Positions 23,400-35,150 of a DNA stretch of 64,000 bases are shown piece by piece (position 1 is the stretch's first letter; every line of letters starts with the position of its first letter). The notes under the pieces are model-generated. The model was not told the origin of the DNA. It searched no databases and saw only the letters and a list, made by a program, of their open reading frames with translations. Both the position numbers and the translations under genes were made by a program. Origin of the DNA: Tolypeutes matacus (taxonomy: Eukaryota > Chordata > Mammalia > Cingulata > Chlamyphoridae); the NCBI GenBank assembly GCA_026826555.1, contig JAKSZT010053764.1, forward strand, positions 17,803,533-17,867,532, given 5' to 3'.

Positions 23400-25200
23400 G
23401 GAAAAAAGAAGGGAGGAGGAGAAGAACCATCCAGGTGGACTCAAACGCAATGAATAGGACAGACAGAAACAAGGATCCAATCATGTTCCACTCTGGGAAC
23501 AGAATCAGGGCACTTGTCTGTAAAACTGGAATTATGGAGGCTCTAAGCAGCTGAGAGCAGTCTAGAGAGGAAGAACGATGGTGGGGCTGTCTTGCCTGAT
23601 GTGATCTGTTCCAGGCCAAGAACATGAATGACTGCACATTCCCTTGGGTGCAGCAAGCCTTGCTGAACTGCAGATGGGTAGATAGGGTCATGGCGCAAGA
23701 GCAGACGCTGTCCCGGGGTTCCTTGATAAGGCGATCAGACTTTGTGAATATTAGTTATTTCTGAAGTTTCAAGCCAGATCTATGAAGTTTCATTTTTAGG
23801 CCTGCTGAATATTGTATACAGAAAGCCAACCAGATGCTGGGGCTACCTAGGAATTCTTGTTATTCTTGTGTGTGAAGAAATGGATTAATGTTTTCCCAAC
23901 CTTTACAGCATGACCAGTAGATTCCACTTCTGTCTGTAACTTAACTGAGTCATTCATTTAGGGTTTTTTTTTTTTTTAATTTTTTTATTTTAATAAATAT
24001 GTTGTCATGTTGGTGTAGGGCCTACTCATTGTTGTGGATGTTCATATTTCGGCAGTGATGTCAGTGGACACAGTTTATTTAACTTGTATAAAACTTCTGT
24101 CTACTGATAGCTAAATATAGTTACATTGGTCACTTTTGAGCAGTAACTACTCTGAAGAAAGGTAATCAGTTACACGGTGATAATAATTCTTTAATACACT
24201 ATATGGTCTTGATGAGTGATACATTCTATTTTATTTCTAGAATCTTCCATAGGTATATGTTTATAGCCAATTTGAAAGGATCATGGTTTTCAACTTTGCA
24301 AATGGATATTCTTGTGGGCTGAGAAGTTATTTATGCAGACTAAATGTCAGAGAATGCTCTATTTGTCATATTTTACCACCTATGTACCTCTTGTGTGAGC
24401 TTGGATTTTTTTCTTTTATTTTTTAAAGAAAAATCTCCTGCCAGTTACTTTTCTTTTATATTTTTTAAGAAGCAGCTTTTGTGTCTCCAACCGTGGCCAT
24501 GTGGTGCTCCCTCATTGCAATTTAGGTAATTAATTCAGTGGTGACGTCATAGGGAATGTGTTCATTTTTCCATTTCAAATTCCCCTTCTCAGGATTTGGT
24601 GTCTAACTCATATTAGGAACACATTTTAGAAGATTTAGTTCTTAAAGACAGTTATGCATTAATGTTTTCTTTTCCTCCCTTTGGTCTTCTCATTTTAAGA
24701 GTGGGATTTTATGTCCAGGGAAGGTCATCAGCCCTTCCAGTGGGGAAGATCTATAATTGCCAGTCATTTTGACCCTGAATCGATTAGCTGATCAGTTGTA
24801 TTGATTGAGGACTTGCACAATTGATCAATTGGTATTTACTTAGTAAAAGGTACAGAGACGGATAGCAGTGGTAATAGTATAGCTTTGTATTATTTAATAC
24901 TTTGTATTATTTAATCCTTATTTTTTATAAGTTAAAAATGTTTACCTTTTAGATTTTTTTTCTTCATCGCAGCTGTTTTTTTGATACTTTTTTTACTTTG
25001 GCTGTTCAGCTCTGTCTATATCTATAGCTATTTATTTTTTAGGTAGCTCGCAGACAAATAGTACAAATACTTGTAAAACACTGGCTTTTACACTTTATTT
25101 TTTACTGTAACCCGCCATGAAAATATTTTTCATTTTACTCAGGACACACTATATGCATATTTATATACAGACATAAATAAATGAAACAATACTTGGCCAT
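23400..25200. other. Intronic DNA, nothing recognised
   Basis: AT-rich with a T tract near 23967. A 14-base perfect palindrome, CAATTGATCAATTG, lies at 24818-24831. Confidence 0.5.
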
Positions 25201-25225
25201 TAATACATTTGATATACTCTGTTAG

Positions 25226-25382
25226 CTTCTATTCTATACTATTCTATTCTATTCTATTCTATTCTATTCTATTCTATTCTATTCTATTCTATTCTATTCT
25301 ATTCTATTCTATTCTATTCTATTNNNNNNNNNNTTCTATTCTATTCTATTCTATTCTATTCTATTCTATTCTATTCTATTTC
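25226..25382 (+). repeat. (ATTCT)n pentanucleotide repeat with assembly gap
   Basis: A nearly pure TTCTA/ATTCT array, about 19 units before and about 10 after a run of 10 Ns. The open frame across it, repeating Tyr-Ser-Ile-Leu-Phe, is an artefact of the repeat. Confidence 0.97.
25324..25333. other. Assembly gap (10 N)
   Basis: A run of exactly ten N inside the ATTCT array; ten is likely a placeholder, so the true array length is unknown. Confidence 0.95.
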
Positions 25383-25399
25383 ATTAAAAATGCTTTCCC

Positions 25400-28300
25400 C
25401 ATTGAATAATTGATCTCATGGGTTGCAACCCACAGTTTGAAAAACACTATTTTTAAAAGAGGACTTCATTAAGCTTGGATCTAGGTACTTGTCTCATGTT
25501 CATACTGGGACGGGACCAATGCATGGGAGGGCTGCCTTTCTTTCTGAACTTGTGTTTGCCTTAAATATCTTTTTGATCCCAAATTCGTTCACATTTTGTG
25601 TGATTTCTTATGGCTGACCAAGAGAATCCTTAATTATCCCCCCTCTACCTCACCATTTTTGGTAGACCTGCAATTTTCTAGACCTTTCTGTACTCATTGA
25701 TGAGTTAATGAGTGGGACAAAGTAAATGAAAACACTTGCAAGTAATTACAACTAAAAAACAGTGACATTTAGTAAACCAGGGAGGATAAGAGAGTTGTAT
25801 AGATGCATTGAAGTGTGGAAAGTGGATTCTAAGAGAGGTTACTGAACTTTAATATTGCCCTCCAGGAGTGTTTTCCTGAAGGTTCTGAATTTCTTCCAGC
25901 AATCTCTAATCACTAGCATTGTGTGGAAGGCTCTCAACACTGCTTCTGATTTTAAGTTAGAATTGTCTAACTAGAGAATAAATTTCTTAAGTGGATTTAG
26001 TCATTCCTTCTTTTCCACTCCCTCTTTCCCTTCCCTCCTCTCCTCTTCCATCTCCCCCTTTTTCCTTTGTCCTTTCATATTTACTACCCATGTTTTAAAT
26101 ATCATAGCCATTAATTTAGATTTAAAAGACATTGCCAGGTATTTCATTCTATAAACTTAGGGAGGATTATTTTCATTTTTGAGAAATTTAATAAAATATA
26201 AAAGTGAAAAAAAGTTAATATGTGTGTATCTAATTCGGTAGCTAAGGATTTGAATTCACAGATAAAATGAAGTCAGAGTTTCTACAGCTGGGATCTATAA
26301 TGTTTGTTATATTATTTTTACTGAGTGCTATTTGGAAATATGGTCTTGAATCTCTGGAGGGAACATGAATTTGCCTTCATATTTTAAATTTGTATAATTC
26401 AGACCTAACCTTCTTTGATTGCATCTTATCAGTGATTGCTGGAGTAACATCTGTAGATCTTAGCGATCAGAATAAATATGTTAATATTCTTAGAATTATC
26501 AACATTAGACCTTGGGAGTCTAATGAACATATGGTCTATACACACGAGTAGCTATAACTCTCCAGGTTTCTGCACCATGTCCCGATAATTAGGAATTATC
26601 TTAGCCCTGTTTCTGTGTAACTTCTCTGGTAAATTCTGTGAGTCTTTCGGTTTCACTGAGAAAGTTATGGATTGTAGACATGATGGACTATACCTTGTTG
26701 TGGGTTACTTTATCGTAATATAGTATCCTCCAGTTTCAATTTAGAGAAATGATATGGTACACATCCAATACATTTCCTCTATAATATCCTCCAGCTCACA
26801 GGCGCATGTTTGCACTTTCCTCTTGTTAAAATTGCAGACAAGGACAATTTTGATTTATTGGTGACATCTAATATAGCTGTGTTTATATTGTTGCCAATAA
26901 AATGACTTACATGATTGGTTTTTGTTTATACAATCTTTTCTGAGGAATCAGTCACCTGTGTTAGGACAAGGTACATTCTGCTTATTAAAATGAACTCCTG
27001 GGATCTAAGAACATTTAGCTCTCTCTGTCCTTGATTGAATTTCAAAATGTGCTTCACACTGCAGCCGTGCATGAGAATAACTTATATTATCTATCAATAG
27101 GCTTTTCATTTCTATATTCTTCTGGCTACAAAAGCTTTAACAAGAGAAGCCTTTGGGAATGGCACGGGCCTATTAACGATCAAGGCAGTGATGTTGAAAA
27201 GGCAGTGTTAATGAAATTATACAATCATTAACCCAAAAGGAAAAAATAAGAAGAATCAATACTCTATTTTCGATGGCTTAGACATATATATAAGAAGCCA
27301 ACTCAGTAGCAGTTTGTTTGCTGACCAGTATTTTATGCCTCATTATCAGGTTTTCTATGCAGGGTAAGAAGTGCTTGTGGCATGAGGAATGGAAAATGTA
27401 ACAAAGGCTAAATGTAGCCTAAGGAAATGAAATGATGTATGAAAATTAATAATTAACTGGCTCATCAGATGAATTATGACTCTAGATGAGTCTATTAATG
27501 ATATTTACTAAGAAAGGGCTTTTGGATGTAAATAGGCTTTATGGAACTCGTGTGTTTGGAATTTTCTTGAATGGATGAGTTAACATTGCTCTTTGTGTAA
27601 TCTTTTAATCTACGAGAAACAGTGCCCGGAGCCTTGGGATAGAAGGTAGAGTCATGATTTTATATTTTGATTAAAGTTTTAGATTTTCCAGAAAACTGGT
27701 CAAATTATTAAATGATGTTGAGCCTTAGTTTCCTTAGGGATTAGTTCCTTCTCTGACCTGACATTACAGGAGTATGTTTTAAGAGTTTGAAAGTGGTCAA
27801 AAGGAGAGAATGTATTAACTCTCATGTTGACTCATATAGCAGTGTGGGCATTTTCATTGTTTGAACCCATGGTGTGCTGGAAATCTAAATATGTCAATAT
27901 GTCAAAAAATCCTCAAATTTGTATTTTTGGATTCTCCTTTCATTTCTTCCCTACCTCCTTTCCTTCTCTCCTTCTTTCCTGTTAGTGACCTGGGGTAGAG
28001 TAATTGGAGGATGGAGAAGAAAATAGTACTAGAGAACTTGAACAAGTTTTTTAAACAGAAAAATGCTCTTCCAAAGGAATCCTATCAGTTAGATTTTGTT
28101 TCTGATAGTGGTTAGTCATGATTTTACTATTTGGCAAAGTGTAGGAAAATTTAATCCTAAAATTAATTTTTCATGATAAGTGCTTTCTTCCAGCACTTTA
28201 CTGGCATGAGAGCCTTCTATCTTTTCTAGCTTTCATAGAATTGGCTGCTATTTTGCTTCCATGTCTACCCAGCTCCCATAGGTTTAAATGTCAGAGATAT

Positions 28301-31080
28301 AAAATCTACATATTTATCCTTGACCATAATAAATGGGTACTTTTTATCATATTCCCTATCTAAATTATCTGGAATAATAGAATTGCAAGAGACCTTAGGG
28401 CTTATTGCCAACCTCCATGTTTTATGGTTTAAAAATGGTAAATCCAGAGAATTATAAATGCTTTGTCAGAAATAAAACTCAGGTATCCTGACTTCTAGTT
28501 GAATGCTCTTTTCACTGACTCTATGAGGATGTGTCTGCCTTTCAAGTTTACAGTTTATTCCTTTTCTGTTATGAAATATACTTAAAATTATATCTTCATA
28601 GATGGCCTAGGTAAAAAAGTACATAAAAACATTATAATTCAAATAGACAAAACTGAGTTTTAATTTCTGGCATCTAATGCTTAAAATATCTGTTGGCAAA
28701 ATTAATATTAAAACTAGAATATTAGGCATATTTTTACCTATAGTTTCTTTCATTTTTTTCTTTGGGCTGTTTTTTCTCACCTCACATACCGTCGACCTAT
28801 TGGATTTTCTTTATGGTATTAATCTCTTTACTTTCTGGCTATTGCTTTTTTAATAGTAAAATTTAAGTACTTTTTGTTGTTGCTTTTACTCTCACCCTAA
28901 AGCTATTTAAAAGAGAAGTGCAGTTCATAAAAAAATAAAATAAATATCCAGTCCAAGGCAGGCAGGTGTGAGTGTCTGATGCCTAATTAAGTTCTCAGTG
29001 CTTTAATTATTTTTCCTTCTTGCAAACTCACTTTCTTAATGATCTAGCCTAATGCTAAGGTACCTACTTATGTTTTTAACCAGATTTTTGATGAGAATTC
29101 CTGCTTGGATATGATCTTGTTGCTAAAAATGACTCCCTTATTTTAAAAACCTGGAAATGGGCACAGTCTGCAAATCTGCAGACACTTGTCACTTGGACCA
29201 TGATCTTAGTGACTCATATTTCCAGTCATGTTGGACAATTCCTCATTTTCAACAAATTGTCAATGTCATATTTCTTTTGCTGTTTTTTGTTTGGTACTGA
29301 ATAAGGGCTTTCTTCCGAAGAGTTCAAAGTGCTCAGAAAACACTATTTTGTCAATGAGTGAGGAATAGCTGGCCAATATTTACTAGCAAAGCACAGAGAC
29401 ATTAAATGATTCTTGCTCACAATCATCTAACAAATCAACAGACTGACTGACAGTGTAATGTACTCAAGTTCTCCTAAATGGGAAAGGCAGAAAAGACATT
29501 GGAATTTTTCCAGTGCAGAAATGTTACAAACAGCCTGACACCAAGATCTATTTATTATTGTTTCATAAACAAACTTAAATGATGCAAGATTGGGTAACCT
29601 GGATTTATATGCCCATTCATGGCAACTATAATGGAGGGGAGAGCAGGAACAAGACCAGACTTAGGGGAATGCTGTTAAGTGTTTCCTAGGACTCAATGGC
29701 ATTCCAAGATTAAGTGACAGATTATGGAATCCTTAGAAAAACAAAGATTGATAAAAATGAAAAAAAAATTGCAATTTTTATATTGTGAATAACGTTTGAA
29801 GTTCCTTAACATAGACATACACAGCAAAACTTGCAGGAGATATAGTGAATGCTTGACTTTTAAAAATTAAGATATTTTTGACTTTCTAAGATAATAAAGG
29901 AAAAAAATATAATTATCACAAAGTTTTTGCAATTTGATATCCTTTCCTCAGTGATTTATGGTTTTAATCATTTGGGAGTTGAGCTGAAAATATCTGTCCA
30001 AGCTATTGAGAGATCATACAGAGAAAGTAGGAATCATCCAATCGAAGATATCTTGTCACTGCTGCTTTACACTCCATCCTTAGTTCCTGTGTTTGTTCAG
30101 CTTCTGCTTCTTTGCATGACTCTAATGTCTTCTAAAAGATTACAGATTGCTATGTCATTATGTCTGTCATTCCTTGGAGTAGGGGCACCATCATAGCACT
30201 TGGTCACCACAGGGAAGGGCTTTCTTTGATGACTTGGAACTGAGGAGTACTGATGTCATCACACAAGGGTGGATGATGGTATCCTGTGGTCATGTCAGCA
30301 CTTCTTGGCTCCCCCCTGTCACTAGAGGAGATGGATCAGGAAGCTTCATGGGCTTATGGCCGATTTACCATATGTGGTACATGGTGAGGATACAGCTTTA
30401 GAAGAGCTGTTCTTTCCTCTACAGCTCTTTCCTTTCTCTGGGATCTTAATGGAAGGTCAATGTATTGTGGTGTTGATTCTATTTCCACCCCCACAGCTCA
30501 GGATTGATATAGCACCAAGACTCTAGTGCTGCTGTGAATGCCAGCCAGCCTTTTCATAGAAGATATTCCCAGCCCCAGATTTTTATCTTTTATATATCTA
30601 GGGACTGTGCAAAAGATTGCTTTTAGAGTAAAAATCAGAGGTGGTTTAATGTCCCCATAATCACATTCGGAGGCCATGTCTGGTCTTTGCTTGTTTATGG
30701 TAAACTTCAAAGCATTGGTCTCATGGCTCATGAAGGTTGCACCTTTGGGTTTTCCAAGACCCACTGTAGAAAATGAACTAGTATGAACAGATCCTTTAGG
30801 GAGCAAAACAAGTTTCATTTAGCAAGCTGGCACCAGTAGATTGGTTGTAGTTGCCAATAGCACTATATTGAGAAGGTCTCCGTGGTAAACAAAACATTAC
30901 AGTAATCTATAATCTGTGTCTACCATGAATACAAGAGGGGAGAGTGCCTGCTAATGAGCCATGGATTTGATGATCCTGCTCTCCTTAAAAGGCCATCTGA
31001 CCTAGAGTACGTCCTTTCTTCCTGATATGAATGATATACAGGTTGAAAACTCACTGTAACTTAGTTACATTTTTACTTTA
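25400..31080. other. Repeat-poor intronic DNA before GLIS3 exon 2
   Basis: Over 5 kb with hardly any recognisable transposon apart from a possible MIR relic near 28360-28540. No coding exon is visible. The low repeat content could reflect old decayed elements or preserved regulatory sequence; this cannot be told apart without alignment. Confidence 0.45.
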
Positions 31081-31129
31081 AAAAATGCCTGCTTTTTTTT
31101 TTTTTTTAAAACAGGCTTATACCCACACC

Positions 31130-31156
31130 ATGGATAACTTATTGGACTTTGCCTGA
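31130..31156 (+). other. Upstream ORF in the GLIS3 leader (8 codons plus stop)
   Basis: An ATG in the context CACACCATGG, with A at -3 and G at +4, opens a short frame reading MDNLLDFA then TGA. The stop lies 55 bases before the GLIS3 start, in a different frame, so reinitiation is possible. Its start context is better than that of the main ATG. By general knowledge such uORFs lower translation of the main frame; whether this one does is untested. Confidence 0.6.
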
Positions 31157-31211
31157 AAGGAGTCATTAGTGTCATTGGATATCTGACCGGCCTGGCTAGA
31201 GGTTTTTCAGA

Positions 31212-31599
31212 ATGAATGGAAGGTCATGCAGCATGAATCTCCATCGGCCATCAGGAACCCTACAGGGGCCAGGGATGGTCAGTGGCCAACACATTCCTCC
31301 TATCCAAGCCCACTCAGGGACTCCTGGTCCCTTGTCCTCTGGCAGCACACCAAGCCCTACTATCGGAAGCCTCGCTAACAGCCTCCATCTCAAGATGCCC
31401 TCTGTAGGAGGGATGGCTCCTCAGAGCACCATGGCTGAGAGCCCCATCCATCTGCCTGCCTTGAGCCCCAGGAGACAAGTGCTCACCAATGGAAAGCCTC
31501 GATTCCAGGTCACTCAGCCTGGGGGCATGTTGGGGACGCACACTTCAAAGCCAAAGCACCAGGAGTTTGGAAGCCCTTTTCCTCCAAATCCTGGGAAAG
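31212..31599 (+). CDS. GLIS3: GLIS3 long isoform, first coding exon (partial gene, N-terminus)
   Basis: GLIS3 is a Krüppel-like C2H2 zinc-finger transcription factor of the nucleus. It is needed for pancreatic beta-cell development and insulin transcription, thyroid hormone synthesis and kidney tubule integrity. The exon encodes 129 residues plus the first base of a glycine codon. It starts MNGRSCSMNLHRPSG, contains LSPRRQ and NGKPRFQVTQ, and ends QEFGSPFPPNPGKG. I recognise this as the N-terminus of the human 930-residue isoform, which differs at scattered positions and continues ALGFGPQ in the next exon. The segment is Ser/Pro/Gly-rich with no folded domain visible; the five zinc fingers are encoded downstream, outside the window. 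The start codon has A at -3. The exon ends AAAG|GTAGGA, a good donor in phase 1, which agrees with a split glycine codon. Identity is very likely; exact isoform use is inferred. Confidence 0.95.
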
Positions 31600-33010
31600 G
31601 TAGGATTTTCTTTCTGGGATCTTTTAAAAGTGGAAAAAATTTTTTTCTCCCTCTAGTCTCTTGTCTGCCAGAAAATCCTATGGGGGGAAAAGTTGATGGT
31701 CTAATAATAACACCTAGCTTGTTCTTTAAGGGGGCATGTGAATGTATGTTAGGGCGAGGGGCCATTGTGTTAAAATGTTGTGACACCTCATGGGACTGTG
31801 ACACAGAGTGGAAAAGAGAGAAAGAAAAGAAATGGGGACATCTGCTGGGTGGTGATGGTGGGAGGGTAAGAGTGAGTTTAAGCACACTCCTGCCTCTGGA
31901 TCCATAGAGCTCTGTCCAAGCTCACAGGGCACTGGATTCTGCAGGGCAGGGAAGAGAAGGGTGACTGGAATGGTCATAACGATAGCTGGGTGTTAGGAGA
32001 AAGGTGGTGTTTCGAAAGAGAAGGGCCAAAAAGGGAGCTCTTTTGACAACCAATAAAATGAGGAATTAGGACATGAAAATGATAAGAAAAATTATTTTAA
32101 GAGCAGAACCTATTCTTTTTGGTAGAATAGCTAGTAACAAGAGGGAACTAAGCTAGAAGATAATAATGAAAAGATATATTTTATGTATGTGCAGAAGTAG
32201 AAAACCTTGTTAATTTGAAATGCAGGGAGAATATGCTTTTAATTCCATAGAGTTTGATTTACTATGTATTTAAATTAAAAAATAGTTGTTGGAGAATAGC
32301 AAATTAATTGATTGATATACTGTCTCTAGAAACAGATGTTGACTTAATGAAGTTATACTGCAAATGACATGTGTACTTAGAACTAAAAGAAAAAGGATAT
32401 GGATCCCATGTAAAATATAGCTTTGTTTTGAAAAACAGCACAATTATATATTCCTTAAGGTTTTCTTAGCATTTGGACTTAAATGTTTATATCAAAAGTG
32501 CTTACACTACCAAATAGAATTACTAGCAGCCTTATAAACAGCCATTCACCAAGTTAATAATTTATATCAGGCAAGGTGCCAAAAAGTTGTTTGTCTTAGT
32601 GTTAGTGTATTTCTGTGTTTTGAGAAATCAATATAATGGGCAGATTAAAACTAGAAACCCAAACATATGTGTGGCTGTTTGATTTTCTTTTCAGTTTGCT
32701 TTCCTTTCAGAGCTCTTCTTCCCACTATAGTCCCCCCATCCCACCCCCTATCTTTCTTTCCAGGCTTGGTTTTGAGTTGTTTTATATTTTAAGGATGCTA
32801 ATAGTTAGTATAAGTATAGATAAAGTCTCCCTGGGGGCTGCATCTAAACTAGCTCTGTCATTGTTGGATTATTATGTTGGCGGTGTGGTAGGCAAAGTTC
32901 TTTAATGTCAAGTTCATGTGTTTGAATTTTCAGGGGCTGAGGCCCAGTAATATCTTTCAACTCATGTTTGACTAGTGAACTGTGCTTGCTTTACATATAC
33001 TTGTGTTTGA
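31600..33010. other. Intronic DNA after exon 2; frame stays open to 31907
   Basis: The GLIS3 frame continues 102 codons past the donor before a stop at 31905-31907, and an AATAAA lies at 32053-32058. No other feature recognised. Confidence 0.5.
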
Positions 33011-33019
33011 AATTCTGAC

Positions 33020-33230
33020 TAACAATAATAATGGTGATAATATTAGTAACATGCATTTATTATATCATAACACAGCATGTGTCAGGCACTCTATTAAGTG
33101 CTTTCCACACAAAGTCTCAGTGAAACCTCAAAATAGCTCTATGAGTTATTTATAATTGTTGATTTAACTGATAAGGAACTAAACTCTAGAAAGGATAACT
33201 AACTCGTTCAGGGTCGCCAGCCAGTGAGGA
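33020..33230 (-). mobile_element. MIR SINE relic
   Basis: CATGTGTCAGGCACTCTATT, TAAGTGCTTTCCACAC and AACTCGTTCAGGGTCGCCAG in MIR antisense order. Confidence 0.8.
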
Positions 33231-33639
33231 GTTTGGAATGTTACTTTGGGTGGTAACTGGAAGTGGCTATAATTATAATTATGGTAAGAAATGCTTCATA
33301 TACTTAAGGGATAGTGAACTCTCAGGGTCAATACACCTTGGAATTCACATAAAAAAATAGTGCAGTTTTTTCCCTCTACTTTTTGACTTTCTGCCTCCCT
33401 GCTCAGCTTCCTACCTCACAGCGCTTGTTCTGGACCATGGTTGGGGCATGCATGGGCATGGATAAGGTGTCAAGGACAAATATTTTATTTTTCTGCCTGG
33501 CATTGCCGCTTGGTCTGGATGGTACCAGAAGTGGCTGTGTATGTCCCTTTCAGATCCTGGTTGACAATTACTAAACTAAGCCAATAACCTGTTTGAAAAT
33601 GGTGAGCTGGGACTGTTTTAACTTCATCCAACCATTTGC

Positions 33640-34210
33640 TCAACAAATAATTATTCAGCATATATTATGAGTGAGCCACTGTTCTGGGGATACAATAGCC
33701 GCTAAAACAGAATCTTTGCCTTCAAGGAGTTGGAGGATTCAGACAGATAAATGAGCAGTTAAAATAAAGCAGAGTAAAGGCTATGAGAGGATATAGTCAG
33801 AGTGATACAGCAGTGTCTGAGAGGGGTTCCTGCCTGTGCTTGGTGAGTGGATCTGGGAGGAGAGAAGGATATCTCGGCAGACTTCTGAAGAGCAAGGAGT
33901 TAGCTTTGCAGTCATGTAAAATGCATGTTGTGTGTGTTTGTGTGTGTGTGTTTGTACATGAGGGGGACTGTCTGAAACTTATTCTGGATAGGGAGAAAAG
34001 CGTGTACAAAACCTGGAGGGGAGAGATCATGGTGTGTTTCATAGACTTCACATGGTTCCACATGGTTGGATCAGAGAGAGCAAGGGCTGTGATAGGAGAT
34101 AAGGCTGGAGAGGAGTGGAAACCAGATGCAGGCTCATGAATGACATGCTGAGGAGTTTGTATTTATCTTGTGGATACTGGCACCTGTTGAAGGGTTTTAA
34201 CCTTGTTGAT
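33640..34210. mobile_element. Old mammalian interspersed repeat, family not assigned
   Basis: CACTGTTCTGGGGATACAAT, GCCTTCAAGGAGTTGGAGGA and AGTTAAAATAAAGCAGAGTA fit the same ancient repeat seen near 4840 and 60500. The 118-codon frame here is not supported as a gene. Confidence 0.5.
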
Positions 34211-34587
34211 TAGGCAAGGTTGACATCTCTCCCTGACTTTGCCATCACTTTCTCATGCATAATTGACAATGCCATGATCCAGAGGAAGAGGTACAAAAGA
34301 ACCTGTGACTTTCTAGGCATCATTGTGTTGCTTTACATGGTGGCTGAAAAAATGTTTTCTAACCCTTAAGAATGATTATAGTAACTCAGAGGAACCCAAC
34401 ACTGATGTGTACAGGGAATATATGTTACCTTTGAATTGTTCCACAAACAAGCATTTGACTTGATGGCTGGGGAATCTCTGATGAGAGCCTCATGAGAACA
34501 TAAATTTTTAAAATAATGTGTATATTACTTCCAGATTGAATTCTGCTCTACTGAAAACTCAAATAACAATGGCTTTAACATCACAAG

Positions 34588-35150
34588 GCATGGTTCCCAA
34601 ACAGTATGCCAAGGTCATGAGATGCCACATACTTCTTGGGGGGAGCCACAGAATAGTTTAAATTTTTAAGGGAAACATAGTGATGTGCAACAGCTGTTGA
34701 TCACCAGGTGAACTATTACCTTGAGGAAGTTCACAGTTTCAACATTAGATAGTACTACGCTCCTTTGGGTGAGGTTACATCTTTGTGAAGCTGCATTTTC
34801 TGTCTTGTGATAAAAAAAGAAAACAAATACAAGTTAAAATCAGCATGCAACATGAAATGAAGGTGGTGGTGTCCAATCTTATTCCAAAGTTCGAGAAGTT
34901 TTGCAGTGTGCAATTGGAACACACATCCCATTAGTAAATGTGGTTAAGAATGAAATAAAATATTATTTTTCTTTCAATTCATGTGCATTATTTTTTCTAA
35001 CAGCTAATAGGTTGTTAGTGCATAAATATCTTTAAGTTGTTTACACATGACCACTTAATAAATGGAACTGTTAGGTGTTTTGTTTGGCCTAGGGGTACCT
35101 TGAGAAAATGATGGAGATACTAAGAATGCCATGAACTTAGTTCATTTGGG
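34588..35150 (+). mobile_element. hAT-like non-autonomous DNA transposon, copy 1
   Basis: Begins ATGGTTCCCAAACAGTATGC and ends GCCATGAACTTAGTTCATTT, weak terminal inverted repeats. The middle shares long blocks with 62140-62680, such as GAGAAGTTTTGCAGTG and TTAATAAATGGAACT, in the same order and orientation. Confidence 0.65.

Larger units (their letters stand above)
18074..31114 (+). other. GLIS3: GLIS3 intron 1
   Basis: Bounded by the donor after exon 1 and the acceptor of exon 2. It contains the second CpG-rich block, a weak MIR relic, an antisense L1 3'UTR piece, one MLT1-type LTR and the ATTCT repeat. Long stretches have no recognisable repeat and no coding frame that looks real. Confidence 0.6.
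31115..31599 (+). other. GLIS3: GLIS3 exon 2 (5'UTR part plus coding part)
   Basis: The acceptor is a 15-plus T tract followed by AAAACAG, with the AG at 31113-31114. The donor GT is at 31600-31601. The first 97 bases are untranslated leader and include an upstream ORF. Boundaries are read from splice consensus and the known phase of the human exon, not from transcripts. Confidence 0.85.

Noticed and set aside
25209..25409. 66-codon frame of repeating Tyr-Ser-Ile-Leu-Phe
   Set aside because: Direct translation of the ATTCT repeat, and it crosses an assembly gap.
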